A stretch of DNA of 57,794 nt from Atopobiaceae bacterium UBA5363 (GCA_002407925.1 DHPN01000012.1:11278-69071), one strand, 5' to 3'; numbered from the stretch's first letter, positions 15,801 through 24,711 are shown. Made by a program: numbers and translations. Notes: generated by a model not told the origin, from the letters alone.

Positions 15801-17693
15801 TTAACCACTATTGCCCTTCCTCTTCCGATGGATGTGCCTATGTCGGGTGCCACGCATCACAAGTAGCATGACAGCTGACAGCGAGATCCACTCGGCAACC
15901 CTCCAATACCATGGCTCGACGAAGCGAACTTGTATGGTGCCAGCATAGTCTGCGGGAATGATGACGCGCACGGCAAAGTTGCCAGCCGCACCTGCTGATG
16001 TCGTTTGAAGCGCCTCGCCCGTAAGCGCATCAGTTGCCACGTAGCCCTTGTACCAAAGCAAAGGCAGGCTTATGAAGCCCTCTTGATCGATTGTGTTATC
16101 CACCTCGACGCTCATGTTGAGGTAGCTCTTATCAACGCGCTCAATCTCGACGCCAACGCTTGACCATGTCTTCAGGTTGACGATTGCGCTTTTGTTTGCC
16201 TCATTCACCTCTCCTGGAAGATACTCTCCATTGCCAATGACGCCATAGGCGCTGGTCCCCATATAATAAGAAAGGTCCTCATCTGAGAAGGGCACTGAGG
16301 ACTTGACTTGCAGAGCCATGAAAACTGCTGCGACCAAGCAGGTAAGGCCTCCCATCGCCACTGCGATGAGCTTTGCGCTGCGAAGGCGACCTGTCTTGGC
16401 CAGGTGCAAAAGCACGCCGCAGCTCGCGATTACCAGCAAAAGCGAGGCAATGCCCAAAAAACGCCAAGGAAATTGGATATTCGCAACGAGGGATGCATAA
16501 GAGCCAAGATTGCGTTGAAGAAAATTCCATGGGAACGCGCAAGTAGACATAAAAGCAGCAAGCAGCCCTAGAATAAGAGCCACCACCCACGGCTCGCCTG
16601 CAACGTCTTTCTTCTCACGGAAAAGGACTGTCAGTCCGACAAATCCCCCGATGACAAGAGCATAACCAAGACCAATGGGCATGTCTGTCTGAAAGCCAAA
16701 CGAAAAAATCGACAACGAGGAACTATTTGTAGGTATAAGTGTTATGAGCTCAACCGGGTTGACGCCGTCTCCGCCAATCCACCACGTCTTGCGAGAGGGA
16801 TCTGTGATTGAAAAGGACCCTTGTAAATAGTCGAGCAGCGGGACGAGAAAATACAGGTCAAGCAGCACGACAAGCACAGCTACCTTAAGCCAGCAAACAA
16901 GCACGCCTTTTGTGAATGTCTTGCGCCAGAAGAAGAGCATGACGAAAAGACAGAAAAGTCCTGTCATCTCGATACTGAGAAGATGTGACTGCGCAATGCC
17001 CACAAAGCCTGCAGCCAAAGGGAGCCATGCCCGCCTCCGACTGTCCTCAGATACGTCGGGCGCATAGAGCCTCCACATGCCGAGAGCGACAAGCGGCAAG
17101 AAGACAAGGGCAAGATGCTCGCCAACAGTAGACCGCAGATACACATCCATCAGCCGATAAAATCCTGCCGTATATAGCAACGATCCTAGCAACCCTAAGC
17201 GCTTGCTGCCAAACATGCGCTTGAAGCTGCCATATGACAGCAAGCAGCAGGCAACGTTGATCGCAACTAGCATGATGTTCCAAGTACTGCCAACGCTTAG
17301 TCCCGCAAGCGCAAGAAACGCTGGGAAATACAAGAAGAGATCAGGGTAGAACACACCGTTGGCATAGCCGGCGCCGTTGAGCTGAGGTGGCTCGATCTTG
17401 ACCGGGAACTGGCCTGATAGGAGTCCTTCTTTTATACCTTCGATGCGTGCCAGATGATAGATGAGATCTTGCTCACCTGTGCACCATGGCCATGCGCTGA
17501 ATGCAGGCAAAGACACAAAGGAGATGATCAATGCCAAGCCCAAAGCGATGCCTTGCGGGGTCCCTAAAAATTGATACAACCAAGAAAAGCCCCTATAAGC
17601 ACGAGATACTTTATAGGAGCTCTGTACGCTCTTGTCTTCCTTCCCATGACCTACGGTGCAGAAGATCACCCTTGCTTTGAACGCGCGCCTCAC
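15801..17693 (-). CDS. Large polytopic membrane protein (YfhO / PTPS-related type)
   Basis: About 630 residues. A first membrane segment (IALGLALIISFVSLPAFSAW) is followed by an extracytoplasmic loop with QDLIYHLARIEGIKEGLLSGQFPVKI, then roughly ten more helices, a C-terminal extracytoplasmic beta-rich domain and a final helix before a basic tail. This is the layout of the YfhO-like / '6-pyruvoyl-tetrahydropterin synthase-related' membrane family, thought to be GT-C glycosyltransferases using polyprenyl-phosphate sugars. The start is GTG at 17693: it overlaps the TGA of the upstream glycosyltransferase (GTGA) and has GGGAGGAG just before it. The open frame extends 101 codons further upstream, but that part is the shadow of the glycosyltransferase. 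The coupling implies the upstream enzyme makes its donor. Confidence 0.8.
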   Translation of the reverse strand: MRRAFKARVIFCTVGHGKEDKSVQSSYKVSRAYRGFSWLYQFLGTPQGIALGLALIISFVSLPAFSAWPWCTGEQDLIYHLARIEGIKEGLLSGQFPVKIEPPQLNGAGYANGVFYPDLFLYFPAFLALAGLSVGSTWNIMLVAINVACCLLSYGSFKRMFGSKRLGLLGSLLYTAGFYRLMDVYLRSTVGEHLALVFLPLVALGMWRLYAPDVSEDSRRRAWLPLAAGFVGIAQSHLLSIEMTGLFCLFVMLFFWRKTFTKGVLVCWLKVAVLVVLLDLYFLVPLLDYLQGSFSITDPSRKTWWIGGDGVNPVELITLIPTNSSSLSIFSFGFQTDMPIGLGYALVIGGFVGLTVLFREKKDVAGEPWVVALILGLLAAFMSTCAFPWNFLQRNLGSYASLVANIQFPWRFLGIASLLLVIASCGVLLHLAKTGRLRSAKLIAVAMGGLTCLVAAVFMALQVKSSVPFSDEDLSYYMGTSAYGVIGNGEYLPGEVNEANKSAIVNLKTWSSVGVEIERVDKSYLNMSVEVDNTIDQEGFISLPLLWYKGYVATDALTGEALQTTSAGAAGNFAVRVIIPADYAGTIQVRFVEPWYWRVAEWISLSAVMLLVMRGTRHRHIHRKRKGNSG

Positions 17694-18697
17694 CGCTCCT
17701 CCCTGACGATATAAGGAGGGCGAGCCTGTGCTTCCGTGTAAGTCTGCACTACATAGAGGCCGACAATGCCAGAGCAAAGCAGCTGCAGCCCAGCAAACAA
17801 CATGATGATCAGCACGCCAAACAAAATCCTGTGCAGGGCGATGCCTGTGGCTAAGCTGTAAATTCCCATTACAATTAAGAGAAGAAGGGAAAACGCAACC
17901 ATGCAAAAGCCAAAGCTCACCATCATCCTCACGGGAGCCGATGAAAAGGATGCAATTCCCTCGAACGCATATGAGACGAGAGAGCGAAAACGCCATTTGG
18001 ACTTCCCATGCTCACGTTTCACATTTTTAAAGCCAACCCATCGCGTGTCGAAGCCAACCCATGCAAAGATCCCCTTTGAAAAGCGAACGCGCTCGGAAAC
18101 CGACACTACCGCGTCAAGCATACGTCGGTCCATAATGCAAAAATCACGTGCTCCCTCAACTATCTTCACATCACAGAGATGATTGGACAGCTTGTAAAAC
18201 ATGCGCGCGCAAAAGCTCCTGACGCAGCCCTCCCCATCCCTGCTGGAGCGAAATGCGGCGACCCTGTCGCAGCCGGTCTCTTGTATGATGCGTATCATCT
18301 TAGGAATGAGCTCTGGAGGGTCCTGAAGGTCGACGTCTATGACGCCAACGTAAGTCGAGCTCCCTTTCGCGGCATTGCGCAAGCCTGCATACATCGCAGT
18401 CTCTTTGCCAAAATTGCGGGAAAAGGAGATATAGTGCACAAGCGGGTCCTTGTCGGCTAAGTTGCGCATGATGTCAAGCGAGGCATCCTTTGAGCCATCA
18501 TCTACAAAGATGAGCGAAAGCTCGCAGGGCAGCTGCCTTCGCACGTTGACGATGGTTTGGTAAAACAAAGTGATAGACTCCTGCTCGTTATAGCAAGGCA
18601 CGACAAGTAAAAGTGACTCATCATTAACTGCCGCCGCTGAAGATGACGCTTGCACGTTTGCAGCAGGATTCAAAGATGACTCCATATACATTCCCAT
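17690..18697 (-). CDS. Glycosyltransferase family 2, GtrB/DPM1-like
   Basis: A 335-residue polyprenyl-phosphate glycosyltransferase. Residues about 28-240 form the GT-A domain: VVPCYNEQESI, FVDDGSKDAS, ISFSRNFGKETAMYAGL and the DVDLQDPPELI metal-binding site. Two C-terminal membrane helices (about 258-285 and 290-315) anchor it as in GtrB. The family transfers a sugar from a nucleotide donor to undecaprenyl phosphate on the cytoplasmic face. It is coupled to the membrane protein downstream by a 4-base overlap, so the pair probably decorates a surface polymer. Three ATGs compete (18697, 18691, 18685); none has a strong ribosome site. Confidence 0.9.
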   Translation of the reverse strand: MGMYMESSLNPAANVQASSSAAAVNDESLLLVVPCYNEQESITLFYQTIVNVRRQLPCELSLIFVDDGSKDASLDIMRNLADKDPLVHYISFSRNFGKETAMYAGLRNAAKGSSTYVGVIDVDLQDPPELIPKMIRIIQETGCDRVAAFRSSRDGEGCVRSFCARMFYKLSNHLCDVKIVEGARDFCIMDRRMLDAVVSVSERVRFSKGIFAWVGFDTRWVGFKNVKREHGKSKWRFRSLVSYAFEGIASFSSAPVRMMVSFGFCMVAFSLLLLIVMGIYSLATGIALHRILFGVLIIMLFAGLQLLCSGIVGLYVVQTYTEAQARPPYIVREER

Positions 18698-18849
18698 CCC
18701 GCAATCATTTTTTTATTGATGAGAAAAGTATACAGTTGAATTTTTGACAAACGACGAGGCGCAACTGTCTCACAAAGCTGCATCCCAGCTAAAATTTTAA
18801 GGCTCTTCTCTTCGTTTTCCTCCCACAAACAGCCGCCAATGGCGCACCC

Positions 18850-20286
18850 TCATCCCTGCAAAAGCGCAACCACATCACGCAGGGTAATGTCTCGCCCGAC
18901 ATTGCCAGGAAAGATAACGTAGGGCATCGTGGGAAAGCGGCTTTCTGGCCCCGTCTGCCAGACAGGAATACCAGGTGCTACCTGTCCCATTACAATTGCG
19001 CGCCGCACGCCGAGGGCCTTTTTTCCAATGTCGCTCGATGTTATTCCTCCCTTGGCGACAACATAGGCGGGTGCCATCTTGAGCTGACCGACGAGTCGCC
19101 AAACGCCGTCTCCGATTTTAACGCTGCGACGTAGTGCGTCTTCTTTTGAGTCTCCTGGAAGGGAGAGCTCGGTGCGCTCGGTATAGCAGACGGCGGTCTT
19201 ACCCAAATCAATTATGCGCTCCTCCGCATCTACGCAACGTGCCACCTCTGCGTAGAATGTGTCGTCACCTTCAAGTACGGCGCTTGAGCGAAAGGCAACA
19301 GGCACGGTGAAGCTCAGCTTCAGAAGCATCTGCAATTGCCTGGTGGTCTTCTGAGTATGGCTGCCGACCACCACGACACCGCCCTTTTCCGTTTGTTGGG
19401 AAATCATGTCCCCGCGAGAGAGAAGCGACTTGTCGCTGATGCCGCCGACCACTTTCACAAAGCCGGCTGCCGTACGAAAGAGAAACGTCTTGCCGGCAGC
19501 CATGGCACGATAAAGCGCTATGCAAAAGACCTTTACATCACAGTAGTCGATGGCGTTGACGCAGACTTTGTTGAAGCCGTTCACGCCCATAAGCTGCTCA
19601 TATATCGCATCAACATTCATAGCGCGCAGGTCATCGAGAGAGATGCAGACGACATGGGAGGCCTTATAGGCTCCCCGTGTCTTCTCTTCGATATAGGAGG
19701 GAATGGCCGAGTGCGTATACCCAAAGCTCGCATCGTGGGCAAATTCCGTTTGAGCTGCAGGCACTAGAGTGTTGCCGTTTTGAACATAGTGCACGTTGCT
19801 GATCGTATATCGTCCTCCCTCTTTGAAGAAGGGCAGGAGCACCTCGCCGTCGACCGTCGTTCCCGCTCGAGCCATGCCCTGGCGCAGCAGCTCAGTCTCA
19901 AGGGGATAATGCCCCCGCAAGGTGGAGTCGCTCCGGGAGATGTAGAGATAGCGCTTTCCTGTCTTTTGTGCAGCGTACGCCACGGCGCTCATTATTTCGT
20001 GATGTGCGCGAGTGGTTTCGTCTGCTGTCATGGAGCGACTGTTGGTGAGGATGTAGAAAAGCCGTGACGGCTCACGAAATGCCTGAAGCATGGCTTCGTC
20101 GCTCCATGTAGTGTAGACGCTCACGTCATGGACGGTTTGCACCCCCGTAGGATCGTCATCGAGCACGACGAATTTGATGTCACTCTTTGCGATTTCTTGA
20201 TTGAGCAACCTATCAATCGCAGGCTCATCCGGCTGTGGATAGCTTTTGAGCACTGATGCGTCTAGAAGCTTTTCTTCGTCTGACAT
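18850..20286 (-). CDS. Four-carbon acid sugar kinase family protein (OtnK/DtnK-like)
   Basis: A 478-residue kinase of the former DUF1537 family. The N-terminal substrate domain starts VVLDDDPTGVQTVHDV and contains YILTNSRSM and YISRSDSTLRGHYPLE, diagnostic for the family. The C-terminal ATP-binding domain has VVVGSHTQKTTRQL, VVAKGGITSSDIGKKAL and VIFPGNVG. Characterised members phosphorylate D-threonate, D-erythronate or 3-oxo-tetronate. It is 12 bases downstream of a beta-hydroxyacid dehydrogenase, matching the LtnD-OtnK order of tetronate catabolism; AGGGGG precedes the ATG. The aldolase or decarboxylase that should follow is not in the window, so the exact substrate is open. Confidence 0.85.
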   Translation of the reverse strand: MSDEEKLLDASVLKSYPQPDEPAIDRLLNQEIAKSDIKFVVLDDDPTGVQTVHDVSVYTTWSDEAMLQAFREPSRLFYILTNSRSMTADETTRAHHEIMSAVAYAAQKTGKRYLYISRSDSTLRGHYPLETELLRQGMARAGTTVDGEVLLPFFKEGGRYTISNVHYVQNGNTLVPAAQTEFAHDASFGYTHSAIPSYIEEKTRGAYKASHVVCISLDDLRAMNVDAIYEQLMGVNGFNKVCVNAIDYCDVKVFCIALYRAMAAGKTFLFRTAAGFVKVVGGISDKSLLSRGDMISQQTEKGGVVVVGSHTQKTTRQLQMLLKLSFTVPVAFRSSAVLEGDDTFYAEVARCVDAEERIIDLGKTAVCYTERTELSLPGDSKEDALRRSVKIGDGVWRLVGQLKMAPAYVVAKGGITSSDIGKKALGVRRAIVMGQVAPGIPVWQTGPESRFPTMPYVIFPGNVGRDITLRDVVALLQG

Positions 20287-20298
20287 GACTGAGACCCC

Positions 20299-21204
20299 CT
20301 ACTCGTTGGAAGCATGCGCTTGAGGAGATGAGACCTCGACTCCGGCCAAGGCCTCAAAGTATTGCACGATGCCTGAATGGTCGTCGTTCATATGCCCTGA
20401 GACTTTGAGCGCTTGCATGATCTCGAAGAGCTGTGCGCTCATGGGTACCGGCACATCGATGGCATGGGCTGTGTCAATGACGTTTTTGATGTCTTTGCGA
20501 TTGATCGCTATCTTGCCACCTGGCTTGAAGTTACGCGCGCACATCATCGGGGCCTTGGCGTCAAGCACTGCGCTACCTGCGAGACCACTACGTATGGCCT
20601 GATAAACCTTCATCGGGTCGACGCCAGCCTTGGTCGCCAACACGAGGGCCTCACTGACTGCGGCAATCGTTAGGTTGACAATGATCTGGTTGGCAAGCTT
20701 CGTCACGCTTCCTGATCCCACAGGGCCTATCAAGGTTGCGCTGGAACCTACAACGTCAAAAATGGGCTTCAGTGCACCAAAGTCGTCTTGAGACCCACCA
20801 CACATAATGGCCAAGGTACCCGCCACAGCACCGGGCTCTCCCCCGCTTACAGGAGCATCCATGAAGCCAACGCCCTTTTCTGCAAGACGCCTCTGGCATT
20901 CTTTGCTTTGATTCGGTGTGACGCTGGAGAAGTCGCACACGCGTTTGCCAGCGCTCAGCGCCGAAGCAACGCCATTTTGTGCAAACAAGACGTCCTGGAC
21001 GATGTCTCCATTTGGCAATATGAGAAGCACCACATCGCAGCTTGATCCAATCTCCTTATAACTGGCAGCAGTTGCGCCAAGCTTAATGAGATCATCAACA
21101 GCAGACTGATTGATGTCGTTAACGACTAGATCGGTGCCGGCGGCAAGTAAATTCTTTGCCATGGGGCGCCCCATAATGCCAAGCCCAATGAATCCGACTT
21201 TCAT
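20299..21204 (-). CDS. NAD-binding beta-hydroxyacid dehydrogenase (LtnD/GarR family)
   Basis: A 301-residue enzyme of the 3-hydroxyisobutyrate dehydrogenase family. FIGLGIMGRPMAKNL is the nucleotide-binding motif at residues 4-18, FMDAPVSGGEPGA the substrate-binding loop near 121, and GPVGSGSVTKLANQ carries the catalytic Lys near 171. Relatives oxidise L-threonate or D-erythronate (LtnD), tartronate semialdehyde (GarR) or 3-hydroxyisobutyrate. Pairing with an OtnK-like kinase favours a tetronate. ATG at 21204 is chosen since it begins the canonical MKVGFIG and follows GGAAGAAGGAG; an in-frame ATG at 21237 lacks such a site. Transcribed divergently from a FadR-type regulator. Confidence 0.88.
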   Translation of the reverse strand: MKVGFIGLGIMGRPMAKNLLAAGTDLVVNDINQSAVDDLIKLGATAASYKEIGSSCDVVLLILPNGDIVQDVLFAQNGVASALSAGKRVCDFSSVTPNQSKECQRRLAEKGVGFMDAPVSGGEPGAVAGTLAIMCGGSQDDFGALKPIFDVVGSSATLIGPVGSGSVTKLANQIIVNLTIAAVSEALVLATKAGVDPMKVYQAIRSGLAGSAVLDAKAPMMCARNFKPGGKIAINRKDIKNVIDTAHAIDVPVPMSAQLFEIMQALKVSGHMNDDHSGIVQYFEALAGVEVSSPQAHASNE

Positions 21205-21244
21205 GGCTCCTTCTTCCCTTAGCTGATTTAGCTGCACATGCTAT

Positions 21245-21272
21245 CCGGTATTCCGGTATACCACTTTGTACT
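21245..21272. promoter_or_regulatory. Operator-like repeats between dehydrogenase and FadR-type gene
   Basis: CCGGTATT and CCGGTATA stand in tandem (21245-21260), the second forming part of the palindrome GGTATACC (21255-21262), the kind of short palindrome FadR/GntR proteins bind. CTTTGTACT follows at 21264-21272; the same nine bases recur at 22113-22121 before the transporter operon. Confidence 0.4.
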
Positions 21273-21363
21273 ATTATGATATTTTGGCAGGATGATGAAG
21301 CTTGCGCCATCATGAAATTTCGACATTCCCACACAAGGGGCCTCATGCAAAAAAGGGGACGGC

Positions 21364-22038
21364 ATGCCTTCGACGACAAATCTCAGACAGCTAGCGTATG
21401 ACCAGATACGGCAGCGCATAGGGAGCCGCAATCTTAAGGAGGGCATTGTTTATTCAGAACACAAGCTCAGTGCCGACATTGGTGTATCTCGCACGCCGCT
21501 GCATGCTGCGCTGCAACAGCTCGAGTCCGAGGGCTACATTGACATCCTCCCAAGCCGAGGGTTCTCTTTGCACGAGATGACATCAGCAGACGTCACTGAG
21601 ACATTTCAGATGCGCGCGGCGATCGAGCTGTATTGCGCTTTGGCCCTTTCTCACGACACACAGGCCCATGACAGTAAAGCGTTGTCGACAATCAAGAGCC
21701 TTACAAAGAAAACTGAAGAGCTCATGGGCCTCTTCGCTGCGATCAAGAAGGGAGAGAATCGCATCAAGGAATTTGTTGACTGCGACTACGACTTTCACAG
21801 CGCGATTGTCACCTATGTCGACAACAGCAGCTTTGATACGCTGTTTGCCGCCCACAAGCATAAGATCGAAGGGCTGGCACGAGGATCTTTAACGCATCCG
21901 GGCCGCTTGGCGCAAACAGTGCAGCAGCACAGGTCGATCCTTACCGCCATTGAGGCAAATGACAAGTTGGCGCTGTTCGACGCACTGCAAGCACATGTCG
22001 AGAGTGCGCAGCTGCTCAACCTTCAAGACGTACGATGA
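21364..22038 (+). CDS. GntR family regulator, FadR subfamily (FCD domain)
   Basis: A 224-residue regulator. Residues about 6-70 form the winged helix (LAYDQIRQRIGSR, KLSADIGVSRTPLHAALQQLESEGYI, a wing ending in GFSLHE). The rest is an all-helical FCD ligand domain containing the metal-binding pattern D..FH near residue 140 (DCDYDFHSAI) and two later His residues (HPGRLAQTVQQHRSI, QAHVESA). FCD proteins often sense sugar acids or short organic acids, in keeping with the divergent dehydrogenase-kinase operon. The start ATG is preceded by AAGGGGACG. Confidence 0.9.
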   Translation: MPSTTNLRQLAYDQIRQRIGSRNLKEGIVYSEHKLSADIGVSRTPLHAALQQLESEGYIDILPSRGFSLHEMTSADVTETFQMRAAIELYCALALSHDTQAHDSKALSTIKSLTKKTEELMGLFAAIKKGENRIKEFVDCDYDFHSAIVTYVDNSSFDTLFAAHKHKIEGLARGSLTHPGRLAQTVQQHRSILTAIEANDKLALFDALQAHVESAQLLNLQDVR

Positions 22039-22112
22039 AGCACGCGAGAAAAGCCGGTGCCAAAGACGCAGCCAACTCACACAGCGCCGCTGTGACGATA
22101 TTGCTCTTTCAT

Positions 22113-22136
22113 CTTTGTACTTTAGTGTGATAAAGT
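22113..22136. promoter_or_regulatory. Inverted repeat before the ABC transporter operon
   Basis: ACTTTA (22119-22124) and TAAAGT (22131-22136) form a perfect 6-bp inverted repeat with six bases between, overlapping CTTTGTACT at 22113-22121, which is shared with the divergent promoter region at 21264. This suggests common control of transporter and acid-sugar genes (inference). Confidence 0.35.
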
Positions 22137-22175
22137 GCTTGCTGTATTTGTCTTATCAAGGGATGTGGGGAAAGC

Positions 22176-23096
22176 ATGAAGCAAGACGGGAAAGCATATA
22201 TCTTGGCATTCGATCGCAGGAAGTTTCTCAAGGGCGGTATGGTTGCGCTTGGGACGGCAGCACTCGCAGGGCTTGCAGGCTGCGGCGCTTCATCGACGTC
22301 GGGGGCCTCAGGCGCGACGTCTGGCTCTGCTTCCGGTTCCGCCTCTTCATCTACAGGCATCGCTGGCTTCGATGGCAATTTCATTGTCGGCTTCGACCAA
22401 GAGTTTCCACCTTATGGCTATGTCGGCGACGACGGCAGCTACACGGGCTTCGACCTCGATTTGGCCCAAGCCGTCTGCGACAAGGAGGGCTGGACATATA
22501 CGCCTTCTCCAATCTCGTGGGACGCAAAGGATGCCCTTTTGAACTCAGGGCAGATCACCTGCATCTGGAACGGCTTTACCATTGAGGGGCGCGAAAACGA
22601 CTATGCCTTTACTGATGCATACATGGAAAACCGCCAGGTCATCGTTGTGAAAGCCAGCTCTGATATCACGAGCCTCAACGACCTCGCAGGAAAAAATGTC
22701 ATCACGCAGACCGACTCAGCCGCCCTTGAGCTCCTCTCCTCCGGCGGAGCGCAGGCAGGCCTCGGCGCCAGCTTTGCCAAGCTCGACACCATAGACAACT
22801 ACAACACGGCCTTCATGGACCTCGAGCAGGGGACCTACGATGCCGTCGCTATCGACTACCCTGTAGCGGTCTACAATATCGGTGACAAGGCCAATGAGTT
22901 CAAGATCCTCGACGAGGCACTGAATTCTGAGCACTTTGGCGTCGGATTCGCTAAGACTGACGAGGGAGAGGCCTTGGCCAAGCAGGTCGAGAAGAACCTA
23001 CAAGCTCTTGACGCAGATGGCACCGTTAAACAACTCTGTGACAAATACGCTGATCAAGGCGTCTCCTATGATCTGTGGTGCCTGCCAAAGGCATAG
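22176..23096 (+). CDS. Amino acid-type ABC transporter substrate-binding lipoprotein
   Basis: A 306-residue family 3 binding protein. The N-terminus has a twin-arginine motif (DRRKFLKGG) followed by a hydrophobic stretch and lipobox LAGC, so export by Tat and lipid anchoring on the outer face is expected. A Ser/Gly/Ala-rich linker precedes the domain starting FIVGFDQEFPPYGY, with GFDLDLAQAVC, WNGFTIEGRENDYAFTDAYM and LAGKNVITQTDSAA, typical of polar amino acid binders. GGGGAAAGC precedes the ATG. Permease and ATPase follow, forming a complete importer. The specificity cannot be predicted. Confidence 0.92.
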   Translation: MKQDGKAYILAFDRRKFLKGGMVALGTAALAGLAGCGASSTSGASGATSGSASGSASSSTGIAGFDGNFIVGFDQEFPPYGYVGDDGSYTGFDLDLAQAVCDKEGWTYTPSPISWDAKDALLNSGQITCIWNGFTIEGRENDYAFTDAYMENRQVIVVKASSDITSLNDLAGKNVITQTDSAALELLSSGGAQAGLGASFAKLDTIDNYNTAFMDLEQGTYDAVAIDYPVAVYNIGDKANEFKILDEALNSEHFGVGFAKTDEGEALAKQVEKNLQALDADGTVKQLCDKYADQGVSYDLWCLPKA

Positions 23097-23144
23097 GCGG
23101 CAAGTGGCGCTGTCGGCAACGCCCAAGCTAACGTGGGAGGATAT

Positions 23145-23798
23145 GTGAGTCCATCTACAATGTTCAGCATGCTCATCTCCGGTTATGGGGTGAGCCTTCA
23201 GATATTTTTCTTGACCTTGGTCGGTGCCGTACCCCTGGGTGCCCTTGTCGCACTTGGCCGGCTTTCACACGTGAAGCCGCTTGCATGGCTTATGGCGGTC
23301 TATATCTCGCTGATGAGGGGCACACCTTTGATGCTGCAGATGTTCGCCGTGTTTTTCGCCCCTTATTATGTCTTTGGCATTCAAACCGGCCCATCTTATA
23401 TGATGGTCGCGGTAATGATCGCCTTCATCGTCAATTACGCGGCCTACTTTGCAGAGATCTACCGTTCAGGCATACAATCAATGCCAAAGGGTCAGTATGA
23501 GGCTGCCGAGGTGCTGGGCTACTCGCATGCGCAAACGTTTTTCCGCATCATCTTCCCCCAAGTCATTAAGCACATCTTGCCAGCCATGGGCAACGAGATA
23601 GTGACTCTTGTCAAAGACACCTCACTTGCCTTTTCCATAGGTGTCGCAGAGATGTTCACGACTGGGCGCGCCCTTGTCGCAAGTCAGCGAACGATGCTTC
23701 CTTTCGTGATCGCCGCAGGCATCTACTGGGTGACGTGTCTTCTCATTGAGTGGGTCCTCAGGCGTGGAGAGAAAAAGCTCTCCTACTATCACGACTAG
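23145..23798 (+). CDS. Amino acid-type ABC transporter permease
   Basis: A 217-residue HisMQ-family permease with about five membrane helices. The EAA loop is seen in GQYEAAEVLGYSHAQTFFRIIFPQVIKH. SLMRGTPLMLQMF and VKDTSLAFSIGV are family motifs. The frame is open from GTG 23133, but GGGAGG at 23135-23140 points to GTG at 23145. Only one permease is present, so a homodimer is likely. The gene lies 48 bases after the binding protein and 19 before the ATPase. Confidence 0.9.
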   Translation: MSPSTMFSMLISGYGVSLQIFFLTLVGAVPLGALVALGRLSHVKPLAWLMAVYISLMRGTPLMLQMFAVFFAPYYVFGIQTGPSYMMVAVMIAFIVNYAAYFAEIYRSGIQSMPKGQYEAAEVLGYSHAQTFFRIIFPQVIKHILPAMGNEIVTLVKDTSLAFSIGVAEMFTTGRALVASQRTMLPFVIAAGIYWVTCLLIEWVLRRGEKKLSYYHD

Positions 23799-23817
23799 AC
23801 GCGAGAGGTCAAAGAAG

Positions 23818-24711
23818 ATGTCCAAGCTAGGTAAGAAAATGCGTGCCATTCCGACGCCAGATGTGAGCTTCAGCTCTGTCGTGGGGTTGCCAGCCGTCTT
23901 TCTGAGCGGCGCGCGCAAGGCATTCGGCGAAAAAGAGGTCCTCCACGATGTGTCTCTCAGCATAGCCCGAGGAGAGATCCTTTCCATCATAGGTCCTTCT
24001 GGGGCAGGCAAGTCAACGCTTCTCAGATGCCTCACGCTACTTGACACCTTTGATGCCGGCGAGCTGGCCTACGATAGCCTTGTCGTCTGCCAACCGCAGG
24101 GCAGCGAACTTGATGCGCGGACACGGAAAGACGCTACAGCAGAGGCAAGCCACGCCCTTGAAATACGCCCAGCCGTCTATGACAAAGGCACGATGCGCAA
24201 GGCTCGCATGCGCTTCGGCATCGTCTTTCAAAACTACAATCTCTTCCCACATATGAGCGTCCGCCAAAACATCATGGATGCACCACTCGTTGTGCAGAAA
24301 AGAGCCGAGGACGAGGTGCGCCAGGAGGCTGATCGCCTTCTCGATCAGCTTGGGCTAACCGAGCACGCCGACAAGGTTCCCTGCGAGCTTTCCGGCGGCC
24401 AGCAGCAGCGCGTCGCAATCGCACGCGCCCTGTGCATGAACCCCCGCGTGATGTTTTTTGACGAAGCAACAAGCGCCTTGGACCCCAAGCTCACCGAGGA
24501 TATACATCGCATCATCAGGGGGCTTGCCAAAGAGGGGATGGCTGTCGGCATCGTGACACATGAGATGGACTTCGCACGCGCTGTCTCTGACCGCGTGGCT
24601 TTCCTCATCGACGGCCGCATCGTAGAGCAGGGCACGCCCGAGCAGGTCATAGAGCATCCAAAAGATCCACGCACACAAGCCTTCCTCGCTCGTCCAGCCG
24701 CAGACGCATAA
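23818..24711 (+). CDS. Amino acid-type ABC transporter ATP-binding protein
   Basis: A 297-residue ATPase: Walker A GPSGAGKST, Q-loop VFQNYNLFPHM, signature LSGGQQQRVAIARAL, Walker B VMFFDEATSALDP, H-loop THEMDFA. It is about 50 residues longer than the usual 240-250: an N-terminal extension of some 25 residues and a polar insert between Walker A and the Q-loop containing CQPQGSELDARTRKDA. ATG at 23818 is chosen (GAGAGG nine bases upstream); an earlier in-frame ATG at 23746 lies inside the permease gene. Confidence 0.92.
   Translation: MSKLGKKMRAIPTPDVSFSSVVGLPAVFLSGARKAFGEKEVLHDVSLSIARGEILSIIGPSGAGKSTLLRCLTLLDTFDAGELAYDSLVVCQPQGSELDARTRKDATAEASHALEIRPAVYDKGTMRKARMRFGIVFQNYNLFPHMSVRQNIMDAPLVVQKRAEDEVRQEADRLLDQLGLTEHADKVPCELSGGQQQRVAIARALCMNPRVMFFDEATSALDPKLTEDIHRIIRGLAKEGMAVGIVTHEMDFARAVSDRVAFLIDGRIVEQGTPEQVIEHPKDPRTQAFLARPAADA

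Noticed and set aside
17694..17996. N-terminal 101 codons of the large membrane protein frame
   Set aside because: They overlap the glycosyltransferase gene in another frame, contain no sensible domain, and a GTG with a strong ribosome site lies at the overlap.
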